From contig CM057465.1 of NCBI GenBank assembly GCA_030035585.1, forward strand, positions 30,398,001 to 30,462,000: DNA of 64,000 bases, given 5' to 3'. The notes beneath the pieces were generated by a model. That model ran no database searches. It was not told the DNA's origin and saw only the letters and a program-made list of their open reading frames with translations. Source of the DNA: Dugong dugon. Lineage: Eukaryota; Chordata; Mammalia; Sirenia; Dugongidae. Below are positions 32,733-43,224 of the stretch, piece after piece (position 1 is the stretch's first letter; every line of letters begins with the position of its first letter). The position numbers were made by a program, and so were the translations under genes.

Positions 32733-33196
32733 CATTCATTTCTTGTAACTGCCGTAACAAATTACCACAAACTTGGTGGTTTAAATAACAGAAAATTATT
32801 CTCTTGCAGTTGTGGAGGCCGGAAGTCCCAAAACGAGTTATTTCCTTCTGGAGGCTCTGAGGAAAAAGAAAAACAACAACAGCAACAAAAAACATCCCAT
32901 GACTCTTACCTAGCTTCTGGTGGCTGCTGAAAATCCTTGGTGTTCTTTGGTTTGCAACACAATCACTCCAGTCTAAGTGTCCATCTTCACACTGCCTCTT
33001 CTGTGTGTGTCTTTCCTTTGTACATCTCTGATAAGGATTTTTGCCATTGGGTTTAGGAACCATCCAGATAATTCAAGATGATTTTATCATCTCAAAACTT
33101 TAACTTAATTACATCTCTAAATAAAGTCACATTCACAGATTCCAGGAATTTGATGTGGATTTATCTTTTGTGGGGCTACCATTCAACCCCCTACAA
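32733..33196 (-). mobile_element. MLT1-type MaLR LTR, minus
   Basis: Plus strand reads TGTAACTGCCGTAACAAATT, CAAACTTGGTGG, GGAGGCCGGAAGTCCC, CTTCTGGAGGCTCTGAGG, ending GGGGCTACCATTCAACCCCC. A CAACAACAGCAAC stretch at 32870-32890 is a local expansion. The 153-codon minus ORF over it is non-viral and meaningless. Confidence 0.82.
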
Positions 33197-33214
33197 TGCA
33201 GTTATAATATATAG

Positions 33215-33570
33215 GGTAATAGGTGCTCTAATAAAAATGCACAAAGTTTTCTAAAAGCGCAAAGAAGGGCATCCAACCCAATATATGATTCTATGCTCAC
33301 ACTGAGTAATTCAGGAACTACTCATAAAATGTAAGTACTAGGTCGAGACTTGAATGGTTCATAGCAGTTACATAAAGAAGTGTGGGGTTGTAAGGGAGGG
33401 CGTGCCAGCAGAACAAACAGCAAATGTGACCTGAAGCCATAAGAACTACGGGATGTTTCAAAGAAAGAGAATTTGTTGAGTTGGATGTGTGTGAGAGAGG
33501 TAGATCATATCATGGAACCTATTTTAAGGAATTTGTCTGTATTCTAAAGACACAAAACTCATAGCAGAGA
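33215..33570 (-). mobile_element. L2 LINE fragment, minus
   Basis: GGTGCTCTAATAAAAATGC, AAGAAGGGCATCCAACC, TATTTTAAGGAATTTGTCTG keep the order of the antisense L2 3' region. Diverged. Confidence 0.45.
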
Positions 33571-33821
33571 TTTTATGAATTCTTTGTACCGTTTTTTACA
33601 AAGAAAGTATATGCATACATATTCTTCATTCAATGAGTTTTTACTATACACTGAGTCACACAATTGGATTTTTAATAGTTCCTGTGAGCAAAGATTTTAT
33701 TTTAATAGTGTCATTGATTATATATTGCAATTACCTTATTTAGTTTGGTTGAAGTGCCCCGCTCTTTAATCTTTAGATTTTTATGGAACGGTTGGCTCAT
33801 TTAAGTGGAGGTATGTATGAC

Positions 33822-34230
33822 TGCCTTGGTTTGTTATTGCTGCTGTCACAGAAATACCACATGTAGGTGGCTTTAAAGAACAAAAATTTATTTTCCCACA
33901 GTTCTAGAGGCTAAAAGTCCAAGTTAGGGTCTCAGCTGTGTTGATTCTTTCTGTGAGCCTTTCTCCTAGTTTGTCCTGTTTTCCAGCAACACCTGGAATT
34001 TATTTGTTTGTAAACAGATCCTCACATGGTGCCTGTCTTCCTCCTGTGTCTGTTGTCTGTGACTATTCTGTTCTTTTTATAAGATAGCATTTATAGGTGA
34101 TTACGTTTAGAACACACCTTATTCTGGTATGACTTCATTAACATAACAAAAGAAAACCCTTATTTCCAAATAGGGTCATATTAACAAGCACAGTGGTTTG
34201 GACTTTTGGGGGGACACAATTCAATCCACA
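33822..34230 (-). mobile_element. MLT1-type MaLR LTR, minus
   Basis: TGCCTTGGTTTGTTATTGC, GAAATACCACATGTAGGTGG, ACAGTTCTAGAGGCTAAAAG, TTCCAAATAGGGTCATATT and ACACAATTCAATCCACA mark a nearly complete minus-strand LTR. Confidence 0.82.
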
Positions 34231-34239
34231 GCTATGATT

Positions 34240-35026
34240 ATATCTTGAATGAGTGAAACTCATATTTTTTGTGAATGGTTCTAGCGAGGTGTCCTATTTT
34301 TGAATCTTTCTGTGTTTGACTAAATTCACCAACAGATATTTTAAAGCCTGTGTGTCTGTTTGACACACAACAGAACTATACACAACAAAATTACTCCATT
34401 CTCACTTAAAATTTTACACTTACAAAATAATTATCTGTCCTATTGGTTTAGTGCTATAATTAATAAAATAATTCCCAACAATCTACTTAAAAGAAGTAGA
34501 ATTTTGTTTTTAGCACTAGTTCTGACCCTTGAATTAAGTTAATAAGAATGAAATACTGAAAGCCAAGGGCAAAAATAAAACCTCAGTTTTTGTTTTATTT
34601 TCCCTTAATTACTGGAAAGTAAGTGCTTCTTTCAGTGATATTTATTAAAAAGTTTTCAACCATAAACTTTAAAAATGGCCGGTGGATTGCAATATAGAAA
34701 CTTACAAATATATAAACATCCCTGCATTTTTGAAAACACAAATTTCTATCTGATTTAGCTGCCTCCTGGTTATTCAAGGAAAACAATATTGTATTTATAT
34801 TTTAACATATTTTAATCCAAAATAAAATAAAAGGGAGTGAATAAAAGTAATCCTACTCAGATATTTGTTCCCATTGTCTTTCCTCTCAATGTCAAATTTC
34901 ATATCAAATTTATGTTTACATAACCCTATAAGATACAAGATTTTAATGAACATGTTTAGGCCAACATTTCTCATTAATGTGAATGTTTTCCTATCAAATA
35001 AAATTAAATTTAAAATTGTTAACTGA
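34240..35026. other. No recognised feature
   Basis: AT-rich unique sequence. ORFs at 34360, 34595 and 34795 lack any recognisable domain. Confidence 0.4.
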
Positions 35027-35028
35027 TA

Positions 35029-35210
35029 CCATATTTTTACGCAAATAGCGCACACCTTCTATGCTTCTTTGCCCACTGCACACTCCCCCCACCCAGGTAT
35101 TTTCGTAAGTGCGTTAAAAAAGCATAGCTTGCTTATGAAAACACCTCTCGAGGAGAGGGTGAGGTTGGCGAACAAACTTAGAAGGCATGCATTATTTGTG
35201 TAAAATACAG
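35029..35210. mobile_element. Palindromic TA-flanked MITE-like element, copy 2
   Basis: Left arm CCATATTTTTACGCAAATAG and right arm ATTATTTGTGTAAAATACAG are inverted repeats. Pairing continues inward (CACCTTCTATGC with TTAGAAGGCATGC, and GCCCACTGCACACTCCCCCC with GAGAGGGTGAGGTTGGC), giving arms of roughly 85 bp. TA lies at both edges (35027-35028; 35211-35212). Same family as 1601-1820. Confidence 0.72.
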
Positions 35211-35214
35211 TAAT

Positions 35215-36320
35215 AATCTTATAGATTACATGACCAATTTATTTTATAATATGGTTTAAAAAATCTTTAGTCTTGTTTTCTGTTTAATTGTCATGTATGG
35301 AGAGGTCAGAGTAAGTTTTTTCCTTATCAGTTTATTCATCTTTGCATGATTTTTGAGGTATTATTGTTTACAGGAATTTTAATACAATTCAATCTTTAAA
35401 TGATAAATGGGAAATTGTATAAAAGAAGAGTAAAGAAGATTTGGGATGGACTCTTGATTTTAATGTTTTCAGGAGAACATGAAGAGCTAAAATCACTATC
35501 TTATGAATGCTTCAGAATATTGGATCTGCAAAGTATAGAATCAAACTGTTGTAAACTAGATCATTTGAAATCCACATTGCTATTAATCTCTAAGATTAAG
35601 CCTTATGATTCTAGGGTTTATGGACCTTTGTACCCAGGATAGTTTTGACATAGAAAGCTATATTGTAGCCGGTATGAACATGTTACAAACTGTCCAGTCT
35701 ATGATGTATAATGAACGGTTCTCCAGTTAGATTGCATGTTTACAATACTCAATTAATACATCTGGCTGACTTTACTTGCATTAGCTTTGTCACACCAGAG
35801 GTAGCATAACCTTCATGTGAGATAATTAGGTTTACTCAATTTAAACAGACACATTAATGCAGCTCAGCAAGGCTCAGTTAAATCTGTTTTCAAAGCAAAA
35901 TCACAATGTGAGGCATTCTGGGTAATGTTACGTAAATTGTCATATCGGCAGAGAAACTGAGTAAAGTTTCAGTAGCACCTATAGGCACAAAATGAATTTC
36001 TCCATTTGGAACATCAGGCTCAAAACAATAAGATACCTATGTTGTGATTCCTCCTTCTTAGGGCTTATCACAGTGATACAGCTATTGGCTTAGTCAAAGG
36101 AATTGTTTTATCACCTTGATTTTTTTCAAGTTATTTTTTCAAGTTTTAATTTTAACCAGAGCATCTATTGTTCTACAATTAAAACACAATTTGTCTTCTT
36201 CTAGACACCAACCATAATCAGAATTCAGCTTTTTTTTTTTTTTTGTTCCTCCATTTCAAATAAGGGTTTTTATGAGTAAGCAAGATAGACTACCTACTAT
36301 CTTATTAAAATACTTATATT
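35215..36320. other. No recognised feature
   Basis: Unique, AT-rich, with a T run at 36230-36244. The 80-codon ORF at 35400 is not recognisable. Confidence 0.4.
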
Positions 36321-36323
36321 AAC

Positions 36324-36846
36324 TGTCTTGGGCTATTTAGTGCTGTTCTAAGAGAAATACTACCAGTGGATGGCTTTAACAAAGAGAAATTTATTCTCTC
36401 ACAATCTAGTAGGCTAGAAGTCCAAATTCAGGGCGTCAGCTCCAGGGGAAGGCTTTCTCTCTCTGTACGCTTTGGAGGAAGGTCCTTGTTATCAGTCTTT
36501 CCCTGGACTAAGAGCATCTCAGCACAGGGAGCCTGGGTTCAAAGGATGTGCTCCTCTCCTAGCACTACTTTCTTGGTGGTATGAGATCCCCCGTCTTTCT
36601 GCTCACTTCTCTCTTTTATGTCTCAAAAGAGATTGGCTCAAGACACAACCCAATCTTGTAGATTGAGTCCTGCCTCATTAACATGACTGCCACTAATCCC
36701 ATCTTATCAACATCATAGAGACAGGATTTACAACATGTAGGCAAAACATATCGGTTTACAAAATGGTGGACAATCACACAGTAAGGGGGATCATGGCTCA
36801 GCCAAGATGACAGATATTTTTGGGGTACACAATTCAATCCATGACA
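36324..36846 (-). mobile_element. MaLR-like solo LTR (family X), minus
   Basis: Starts TGTCTTGGGCTATTTAGTGC and ends ATTCAATCCATGACA. Same middle blocks as 27799, 54417 and 55419 (CAGCTCCAGGGGAAGGC, TTTTATGTCTCAAAAGAG). Flanks TTAAC and GTGAC match at only three of five positions, suggesting an older insertion. Overlapping short ORFs are artefacts of the family sequence and recur at 54456 and 55460. Confidence 0.82.
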
Positions 36847-36849
36847 GTG

Positions 36850-38190
36850 ACTATTCTTAATGGGAAGCAAGATTTTCTTTGTCTGTGGGAATATGTTTGT
36901 GTATGATACAAACTGACACTTGCAGAAATCGTTAATGGATCTATGTGAATTAAACCTGAATTTTACTAAAAGTATCCATCACATGACAACAATATTTGTA
37001 ATAATAGCATAATTTTTTATTGACTTCGCATATTGGAATATCCACTCTAATAAAATGATAATGATTTTTAATAAAAATATTTTGAACTTTTAATAAAATA
37101 TTAGCTTTGAATTTTTTGACATCTAATGTTTGATATATCAGTCATAATAAATGAACCCTTATTCTGTCATCTATCTATCTGTCTGTCTGTCTATCTGTAT
37201 TCTGTAAGTGAATTTCCCATATCTTCACTGTCCTTACCCCATTGCATAGAATTCTCTAATCTGTCTGTTTTTAATCCTCTATCGAGTTTAGATCACATTT
37301 GGTATCCTTTTCTTCTGACACCATTTGAAAAAATACATACAAAATTAGATTTTTCAAGAGCCTATCAACAATCATTTTAAGCAGTGGCACAAAGATTTAT
37401 AAGGGATATTTTATGATGTTCATTTAATGTATATATTCTTTAAGGATTATCTAATTTTTAAATTAGATAGGCTACATCAGTGCAGAGATGTGAGTAAATC
37501 TAGATCATCCTTAGGTTAGCAGAGATTGTTAGAAATAAAGCTATCAACATGATGCAAGAATACTGGGAGTGGGGATGTGATAACTAGACAGTGACCTAGT
37601 AAACAGCTTCCTATTTTCCCTTTATAGCTCGACTTCTCTGTAGAGCTTATGTAAGTTTTATATAAACAATATTAGAAGAAAATAAAATTTTGAGGAATGA
37701 CACCTAGAAATTTATGCATCATTTTGCTTATGTACATGAAATTCTGACATTGGATGAATTATCCAATTACCCAGTTATCTTTGTTTTAGAGAGACAAAAA
37801 AGTTTACGGAAAAAAATTCATACCAGGGGGCATGATCTAATTTTAGATATTAAGGTCAAGAAAACTGATGTCTGATGATAATGCTTAATATTTTGAACAG
37901 TATACAAAATGGCAAAATGCTTCTGCAGATTTAGTAAAGTCAACTAGCACAACAAAGTTAAAGGGCAGTTTTAAATGATAAAATTTAATCCTAATAATGA
38001 TAATGACCCTTTAAGCAGAAAAATTGTAGAGGGCTTTTTATTTTGGACTGTATAAGAGCTCTTATGATTATATTCTACCACCATGAAATAGAAGCCCTAT
38101 TCTGGTAAGATGTGACAGAGTATGTTAAGGAATACAAAGGCTTTGCAGTCATACTGTTGTAGTTTTTGTATTTGTTGTTTTAATTAACAG
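36850..38190. other. No recognised feature, except a small microsatellite
   Basis: AT-rich unique sequence. A (TCTA/TCTG)n tetranucleotide repeat lies at 37168-37203. Confidence 0.5.
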
Positions 38191-38196
38191 GAAAGT

Positions 38197-38401
38197 GTTG
38201 TTGTTGTATGCCATCAACTTGATTCCTACTCATAGTGACCCTATAGGACAGAGCAGAAGTACGCCATAGGGTTTCCAAAGCTGTAATCTTTATGAAAGCA
38301 GATTGCCAAGCACATCTTTCTCCCACACGGTGACTTGTGAGTTCGAACCACCAACTTTTCAGTTAGCAGCTAAGCACTTAAGCACTGAGCCACCAGGGAT
38401 T
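38197..38401 (-). repeat. AfroSINE, long form, RTE-like tail
   Basis: TGTTGTTGTTGTATGCCATC tail, CTATAGGACAGAGCAGAAG, long-form AAAGCAGATTGCCAAGCAC, GTGAGTTCGAACCACC B-box and head GCCACCAGGGATTC. Confidence 0.93.
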
Positions 38402-38684
38402 CATATATATCCTACTTCAAAATTTTATGTACAGAAAAAGTGCTATCTTTTTATCACACTTAAACAAGTCTTAATAAAAACTGAGGGATAAAAGTTTTTG
38501 TCTTAAAAAGAGAGCTTTTTTATATATCCAATTCTAATCATAGTAATTTCAAAAAATCAGAACAAATGGATGTGCACTTTGAGTACTCATTAGTGAGTAA
38601 CTCTTAGGGAATAAAGTACTCCACATGATTGAATTTACCACAAAGTTGAATATTCCCTTTTCACACATGTATTCACCTAGGAAT

Positions 38685-38800
38685 GCATGCGTTTATTGAA
38701 CAACTATATTCATTTTCTGCAGTGTACAAGGTGCTTTGTTAGATATTAGAGATACATAAGTGAGTAAGACTGAGTCCACGTCCTCACCGAATTTATTCTT
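38685..38800 (-). mobile_element. L2 LINE 3' end, minus
   Basis: GCGTTTATTGAACAACTATA, GTACAAGGTGCTTTGTTAG and GTCCACGTCCTCACCGAATT follow the antisense L2 order. Confidence 0.65.
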
Positions 38801-38807
38801 CAAGGAG

Positions 38808-39100
38808 AAATTTTTTAAATTTTAATATTGAGATAACTGTTGATTCACATGCAATTGTAAAATACAATACTTTGTATACCTTATTCTGTTTCACCTGATG
38901 GTAATGTCTTGGATAATTATCATACAATATCAAAACCAGGAAATTTATGTTGATACAATCCATTGACTTTACACAGATTTCATCATTCTTACATGCAATT
39001 GTGTGCGTGTGCATTTAGGCCAATGAAATTCTAGCACATGTGTAGATTCACAAGATCACCACTATCACAGTCCAGATATAGAATAAGTTTATCACAAGTA
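38808..39100 (-). mobile_element. Old L1M fragment
   Basis: GATTCACATGCAATTGTAAA, ATGGTAATGTCTTGGATAAT, TATCAAAACCAGGAAATTTA and ACACATGTGTAGATTCACAA style blocks are typical of an old L1M terminal region. Orientation is tentative. Confidence 0.55.
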
Positions 39101-39764
39101 GGAGGGATTCTTAATAAGGTCTTTTAAACCAGTTGTTATATAAGCAATATTGATAAAACAGTTTTTATAACACATGTCTCATACTGATGTTATATCTTAA
39201 GATTTTATATACACACATTCACACAAAATTTTGATAACTTGTAATGAATATAATGAGTATTTGTGTTTTCATTATGTGCTAAAACATGTATCCCTCAGCT
39301 TTATATATAAATCTTGTCTTCTCCATCAATAAATGTCATGTCTCCTGAGATCATAGTTATTGTTCCTGATTCAACTCTGTCTCTTGTCTACCTTGTGAAT
39401 ACATTAATAAATGAGAGCCAAAGCTTGCTGAGCCACTGATGACTTAAAGGATAATGTATCTGACTTCAGTGCAATGTTTTCATAAAAAACTTCTTGGTGT
39501 CTATGATTACTTTTTGAGACAAGAAGATGCAATTTCTGGATTTCCCTTGCAAATTTCATAATGCTAAGGAAAAAAAAAATGTATCAAGGATTCAGAAAAT
39601 CTCCAAAGAGACTAGGTTGTAAAAACATTTAAAGACAGTCTGTACTTGATGGGCTGGGACAGGATAAATTAAGGTTTTCTTTTAATTTCTCTACAGTAAG
39701 TTTAGTTCTTTATGATACAACACTGTTTCATTGTGTTTTGGAGACATGCTTTTCATTAATTCAC
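39101..39764. other. No recognised feature
   Basis: Unique AT-rich sequence. Confidence 0.35.
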
Positions 39765-40070
39765 GTATCAACATTTTATTGTGAACTCACCATACTGTGC
39801 ATTGAATGGAGACTTATCTAGTGGAAAAAACAGATATCAATGAAGTAATCACAAAAATTATTCAATAATAATAATGGACAGTGTTATGGATGGGTGCCTA
39901 AGAGTGTATGATGACCTAAGTGACTTGATCTTGGGTCAGAAGAAGACTTCCTTAGGAAGCTACATCCATGTTTGACTTGAAAATAAGTATTCATTGGCCA
40001 AGTGAAAAATGGGGAAAATATATTCAGACTATTAGGTAGGAAGGATTGGACACATTCAAAGGAATAAAAG
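39765..40070 (-). mobile_element. L2 LINE fragment, minus
   Basis: CATACTGTGCATTGAATGGAG, GAAGACTTCCTTAGGAAGC and ATTGGCCAAGTGAAAAATGG with ACACATTCAAAGGAAT keep the order of the antisense L2 3' region. Diverged. Confidence 0.5.
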
Positions 40071-40785
40071 AATTCCCTTACATCCACGTGGTACAAGAAT
40101 AAAAGAGAAATCTACTGTGTAAAAATGAATGTACATTTTGGAAGCATGTAAGAAGAAAATTGCCTCATACTTGGATTTTAAACAGCTTTCAAAGCAATTA
40201 CCCAGTTGTATCTCATTTAAACCCACATATTCAATAGCTGGGCATATATTTATTGAGAACATAGTCTTTTGCATTGTGTTAATCTGAGTAATATTGCTAG
40301 TGGAAAGTGTTCTCTTTGCTAGATGAATGCAAGTGAGATTTCCACTTAAGCCATTTTAAATCCAGTTACCAAGAATAGTTCAACTTCTGAGATTTCAGAG
40401 AAAAATACACCATAGTAAAAGCAAATATTCTCTAAGAATTCCTTGTAGAGAGGGTTCTCCTTTGTTATTTTTAGACCCAACATTTGAGGAAATGCCAATG
40501 TACAATACGTCTCCACTTGAGAGTGCCTAAGATCACACTAATAACTTCAAGATAATTTGTTATGAATATAGTTACATTTTTAAAAACTCTCACCAATGCT
40601 GAGTTACTGTTCAACAACCAGATGTCTTACCAGTGACTTTTATGCCACTTATTAATTTAGTATTAAATTAAAATTTACCATTAGTATTGAAGAAATTTAT
40701 CTTAAACCGGATAATTTAGATATTACAAAAGGTTCATTTCAGCTGGAGAAAGAAAATATAAATTTATATTAATCTTAAGCTTATA
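40071..40785. other. No recognised feature
   Basis: Unique AT-rich sequence. Confidence 0.35.
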
Positions 40786-40956
40786 CCAAAACCAAAAACC
40801 AAACCCGTTGCCCTTGAGTCAATTCTGACTCATTCGCGACCTTATAGGACTGAGTAGAACTGCTCCATAAGGTTTCCAAGGAGCAGCTGGTAAATTTGAA
40901 CTGCCTGCCTTTTGGTTAGCAGGTGTAGCTCTTAACCACTGTGCCACCAGGTCTTC
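40786..40956 (-). repeat. AfroSINE, minus
   Basis: ACCAAAACCAAAAACC tail, CCCGTTGCCCTTGAGTCAAT, GGTTTCCAAGGAGCAGCTGG, head GTGCCACCAGGTCTTC. Short form. Confidence 0.93.
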
Positions 40957-41656
40957 ATTATGCCTATAGTTTGTATAAAATTGTTTCAATAAGATATAAG
41001 GCTGCAGTATAAGTTTCTTTAACCTACATAAAAAATGTCTATATACCAAAGTTATTCTCGCGTTAAATATTGGAAATATTTTAAAATAATTCTAAATATC
41101 TTGCAAATGGCTGAGACAAACGGATTGATCTGAATCATAGATATCTTCCCACCAGGGGTGTTTCATGACCTTCAGTTTAAATAAGAAAAGGACTCTGGAT
41201 TCCTATAAAGACAAAATACGGTAGTGTGATGACCCATCATCTTTGTTTTTCTGTAATCCATGTTTGAACTTATAAGCACAAACATCTAATATTGACTCTC
41301 TTGCATTAATTACAGTATTAATTAGTATGCCTACTGAAAAAAAGTAATGAAAATTAATCCATGAGGAAAACAGAAGCTGAGAGGAAGGAACTATGCTAAA
41401 AATAGTGACTAGACTTTATTTAAAAATAATAAGATTTTACATAAAAACGGAGCATGGATCACTATTTTAAACTTTGACCAGGTTGTTTAAATTAGTTTGA
41501 AATATTTGGACACCTGAATGCATCATGATTATCTAACAAAACCAAAGTTATAATTTACTTTGAACTGTATTTGTCAGAAAACTTTGGATAAAAGTAAAAT
41601 AAAGTGAACGTTGAATACAGAAACTAGATTACCAACACAACAAATCTGTTACGGTC

Positions 41657-41804
41657 TAGCAGTCCTATAGGACAGAGTAGAATGGCCCCATAGGGTTTCC
41701 TAGGCTGTAACTTTTATGGAGCCAGACTGTCGCATCTTTCTCCCACAGAGCAACTGGTGGATTCGAACTGCTGACCTTTTGGTTAGCAGCCAAGCACTTA
41801 ACCA
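41657..41804 (-). repeat. AfroSINE, minus, both ends incomplete
   Basis: CAGTCCTATAGGACAGAGTAG through AGCCAGACTGTCGCATC (long form) and GGATTCGAACTGCTGACC to CACTTAACC. The tail is 3'-truncated and the head is lost where the next SINE begins. Confidence 0.9.
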
Positions 41805-41810
41805 TGATTA

Positions 41811-42017
41811 AGAAACCAAAACCACACCCACTGCTGTCGAGTTAATTCTGACTCATAGAGACATTACAGGACAGAGTAGAACTGCCCTACAGGGTTTCCA
41901 AGGCTGTAAATATTTATCCAGCAGACTGCCACAGCTTTCCCCCAAGGAGCAGCTGGTTTGAAACACTCACCTTTCAGTTAGCAGCCAAGCACTTAACCAC
42001 TGCACCACCAGGGCTCC
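41811..42017 (-). repeat. AfroSINE, minus, adjacent to the previous
   Basis: AGAAACCAAAACCACACCC tail, ACAGGACAGAGTAGAACTGC, CCAGCAGACTGCCACAGC long-form block, head GCACCACCAGGGCTCC. Flanks TTAACCATGATTAA (41798-41811) and TTAACCACAGTTAA (42019-42032) match at 11 of 14, all differences being transitions, so it probably landed in the head of the older SINE. Confidence 0.93.
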
Positions 42018-42413
42018 TTTAACCACAGTTAAGTAATATCAAATTATTAGAAAATATTGTGAAATATAAATTCAGGAAGTAAGGTCAAGTAGATTTGTTT
42101 TCTACATTATTAGTGTCTCTTGAAGTACTTAAATTTCATATCTTCTAAAAAATAAATGTCTTACCATTTGGTAATCTTATTTAAAATGAGCTACCCATTC
42201 TCTCCCACAAATAAGAACTCATTTCCAAACAATACATTTCTTGAGAAAGCAAAGTCCTAACACCTCCACATAATAGCCATATGATTATTTTTGTTCCTTT
42301 CAGACTTGAATCTTACACTGAAACACTATGTATCTATCTCCATTTTTGTACCTGTATCTACATCTGTATTTATACCTATCATTTATGTCTGTACATATCA
42401 CTACATGCATAAC

Positions 42414-42490
42414 ATATATACTCTCTCTCTCCATACATACATATATATACATACGTATATATACACACACATATGTACATAACATATATA

Positions 42491-42527
<37 letters not shown>

Positions 42528-42590
42528 CTCTCTCTCTCCATACATATATATATATATGTTATGTATATATATGTGTATATATGTATATAT
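42414..42590. repeat. Compound (TA)(TC)(TACA) microsatellite
   Basis: Alternating runs of TATA, CTCT and ATACATAC, preceded by degenerate CTATCTATC units from 42325. It produces long overlapping artefact ORFs on both strands. Confidence 0.95.
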
Positions 42591-43195
42591 TGAAGTTGTC
42601 AAAGATTTCATTTTACTTGGACCAATAATCAATGCTCAAGGAAACAGCAGTCAAGAAATCAAATGACACATTTCATTGTACAAATCTGCTGCAAAAGACT
42701 TCTTTAAAATATTAAAAACAAAGATGTCCCTTTGATGATTATTATGTGTCTAACTCAAGCCATGATATATTCAATAGCCTCATGTGTATGTGAAAGCTGG
42801 ACAATGAAAAATAAGACCAAAAAAGAATTAATACATTTGAATTATGGTGTTGGCAAAGAATGTTGAATATACTATGGATTACCAGAAGAATGAACAAATC
42901 TGTCTTGGAAGAAGTACACTCAGAATGTTCCTTATACACGAGGACAGGAGACTTTGTCTTTCTTACTTTTGACATGTTATCAGGAAGTACCAATCACTGG
43001 AGAAGGACTTCATGTTTGGTAAAGTAGAGGATGAACCAAAAAGAAAAATACTCCCAACAAGATGGATTGACACAGTGGTTGCAACAATGGGCTCAAACAT
43101 AGCTATGACTGTGAGGATGGTGGGACTGGGCAACATTTTATTCTGTCATACATGGAGTTGCCATGAGTCAGAACCAAGTTGACAGCATGTAACAA
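42591..43195 (+). mobile_element. 5'-truncated RTE LINE (C-terminal region)
   Basis: Begins TTGAAGTTGTCAAAGATTTC directly at the microsatellite edge and ends GCATGTAACAACAAG. Contains the C-terminal FELWCW-type block (TTGAATTATGGTGTTGGCAA) and the GGACTGGGCAACATTTTATTC 3' end. More diverged than the other RTE copies. No TSD visible because of the repeat. Confidence 0.92.
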
Positions 43196-43224
43196 CAAGA
43201 AAGGAGTTTTTTTTTTTTTTTTAA

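Noticed and set aside
32602..33063. 153-codon minus ORF as a gene
   Set aside because: It covers an MLT1-type LTR in which no protein is expected.
42291..42666. Long ORFs of 63, 110 and 112 codons
   Set aside because: They translate a compound microsatellite (repeated Tyr-Ile-Ser-Leu) and run into an RTE fragment.
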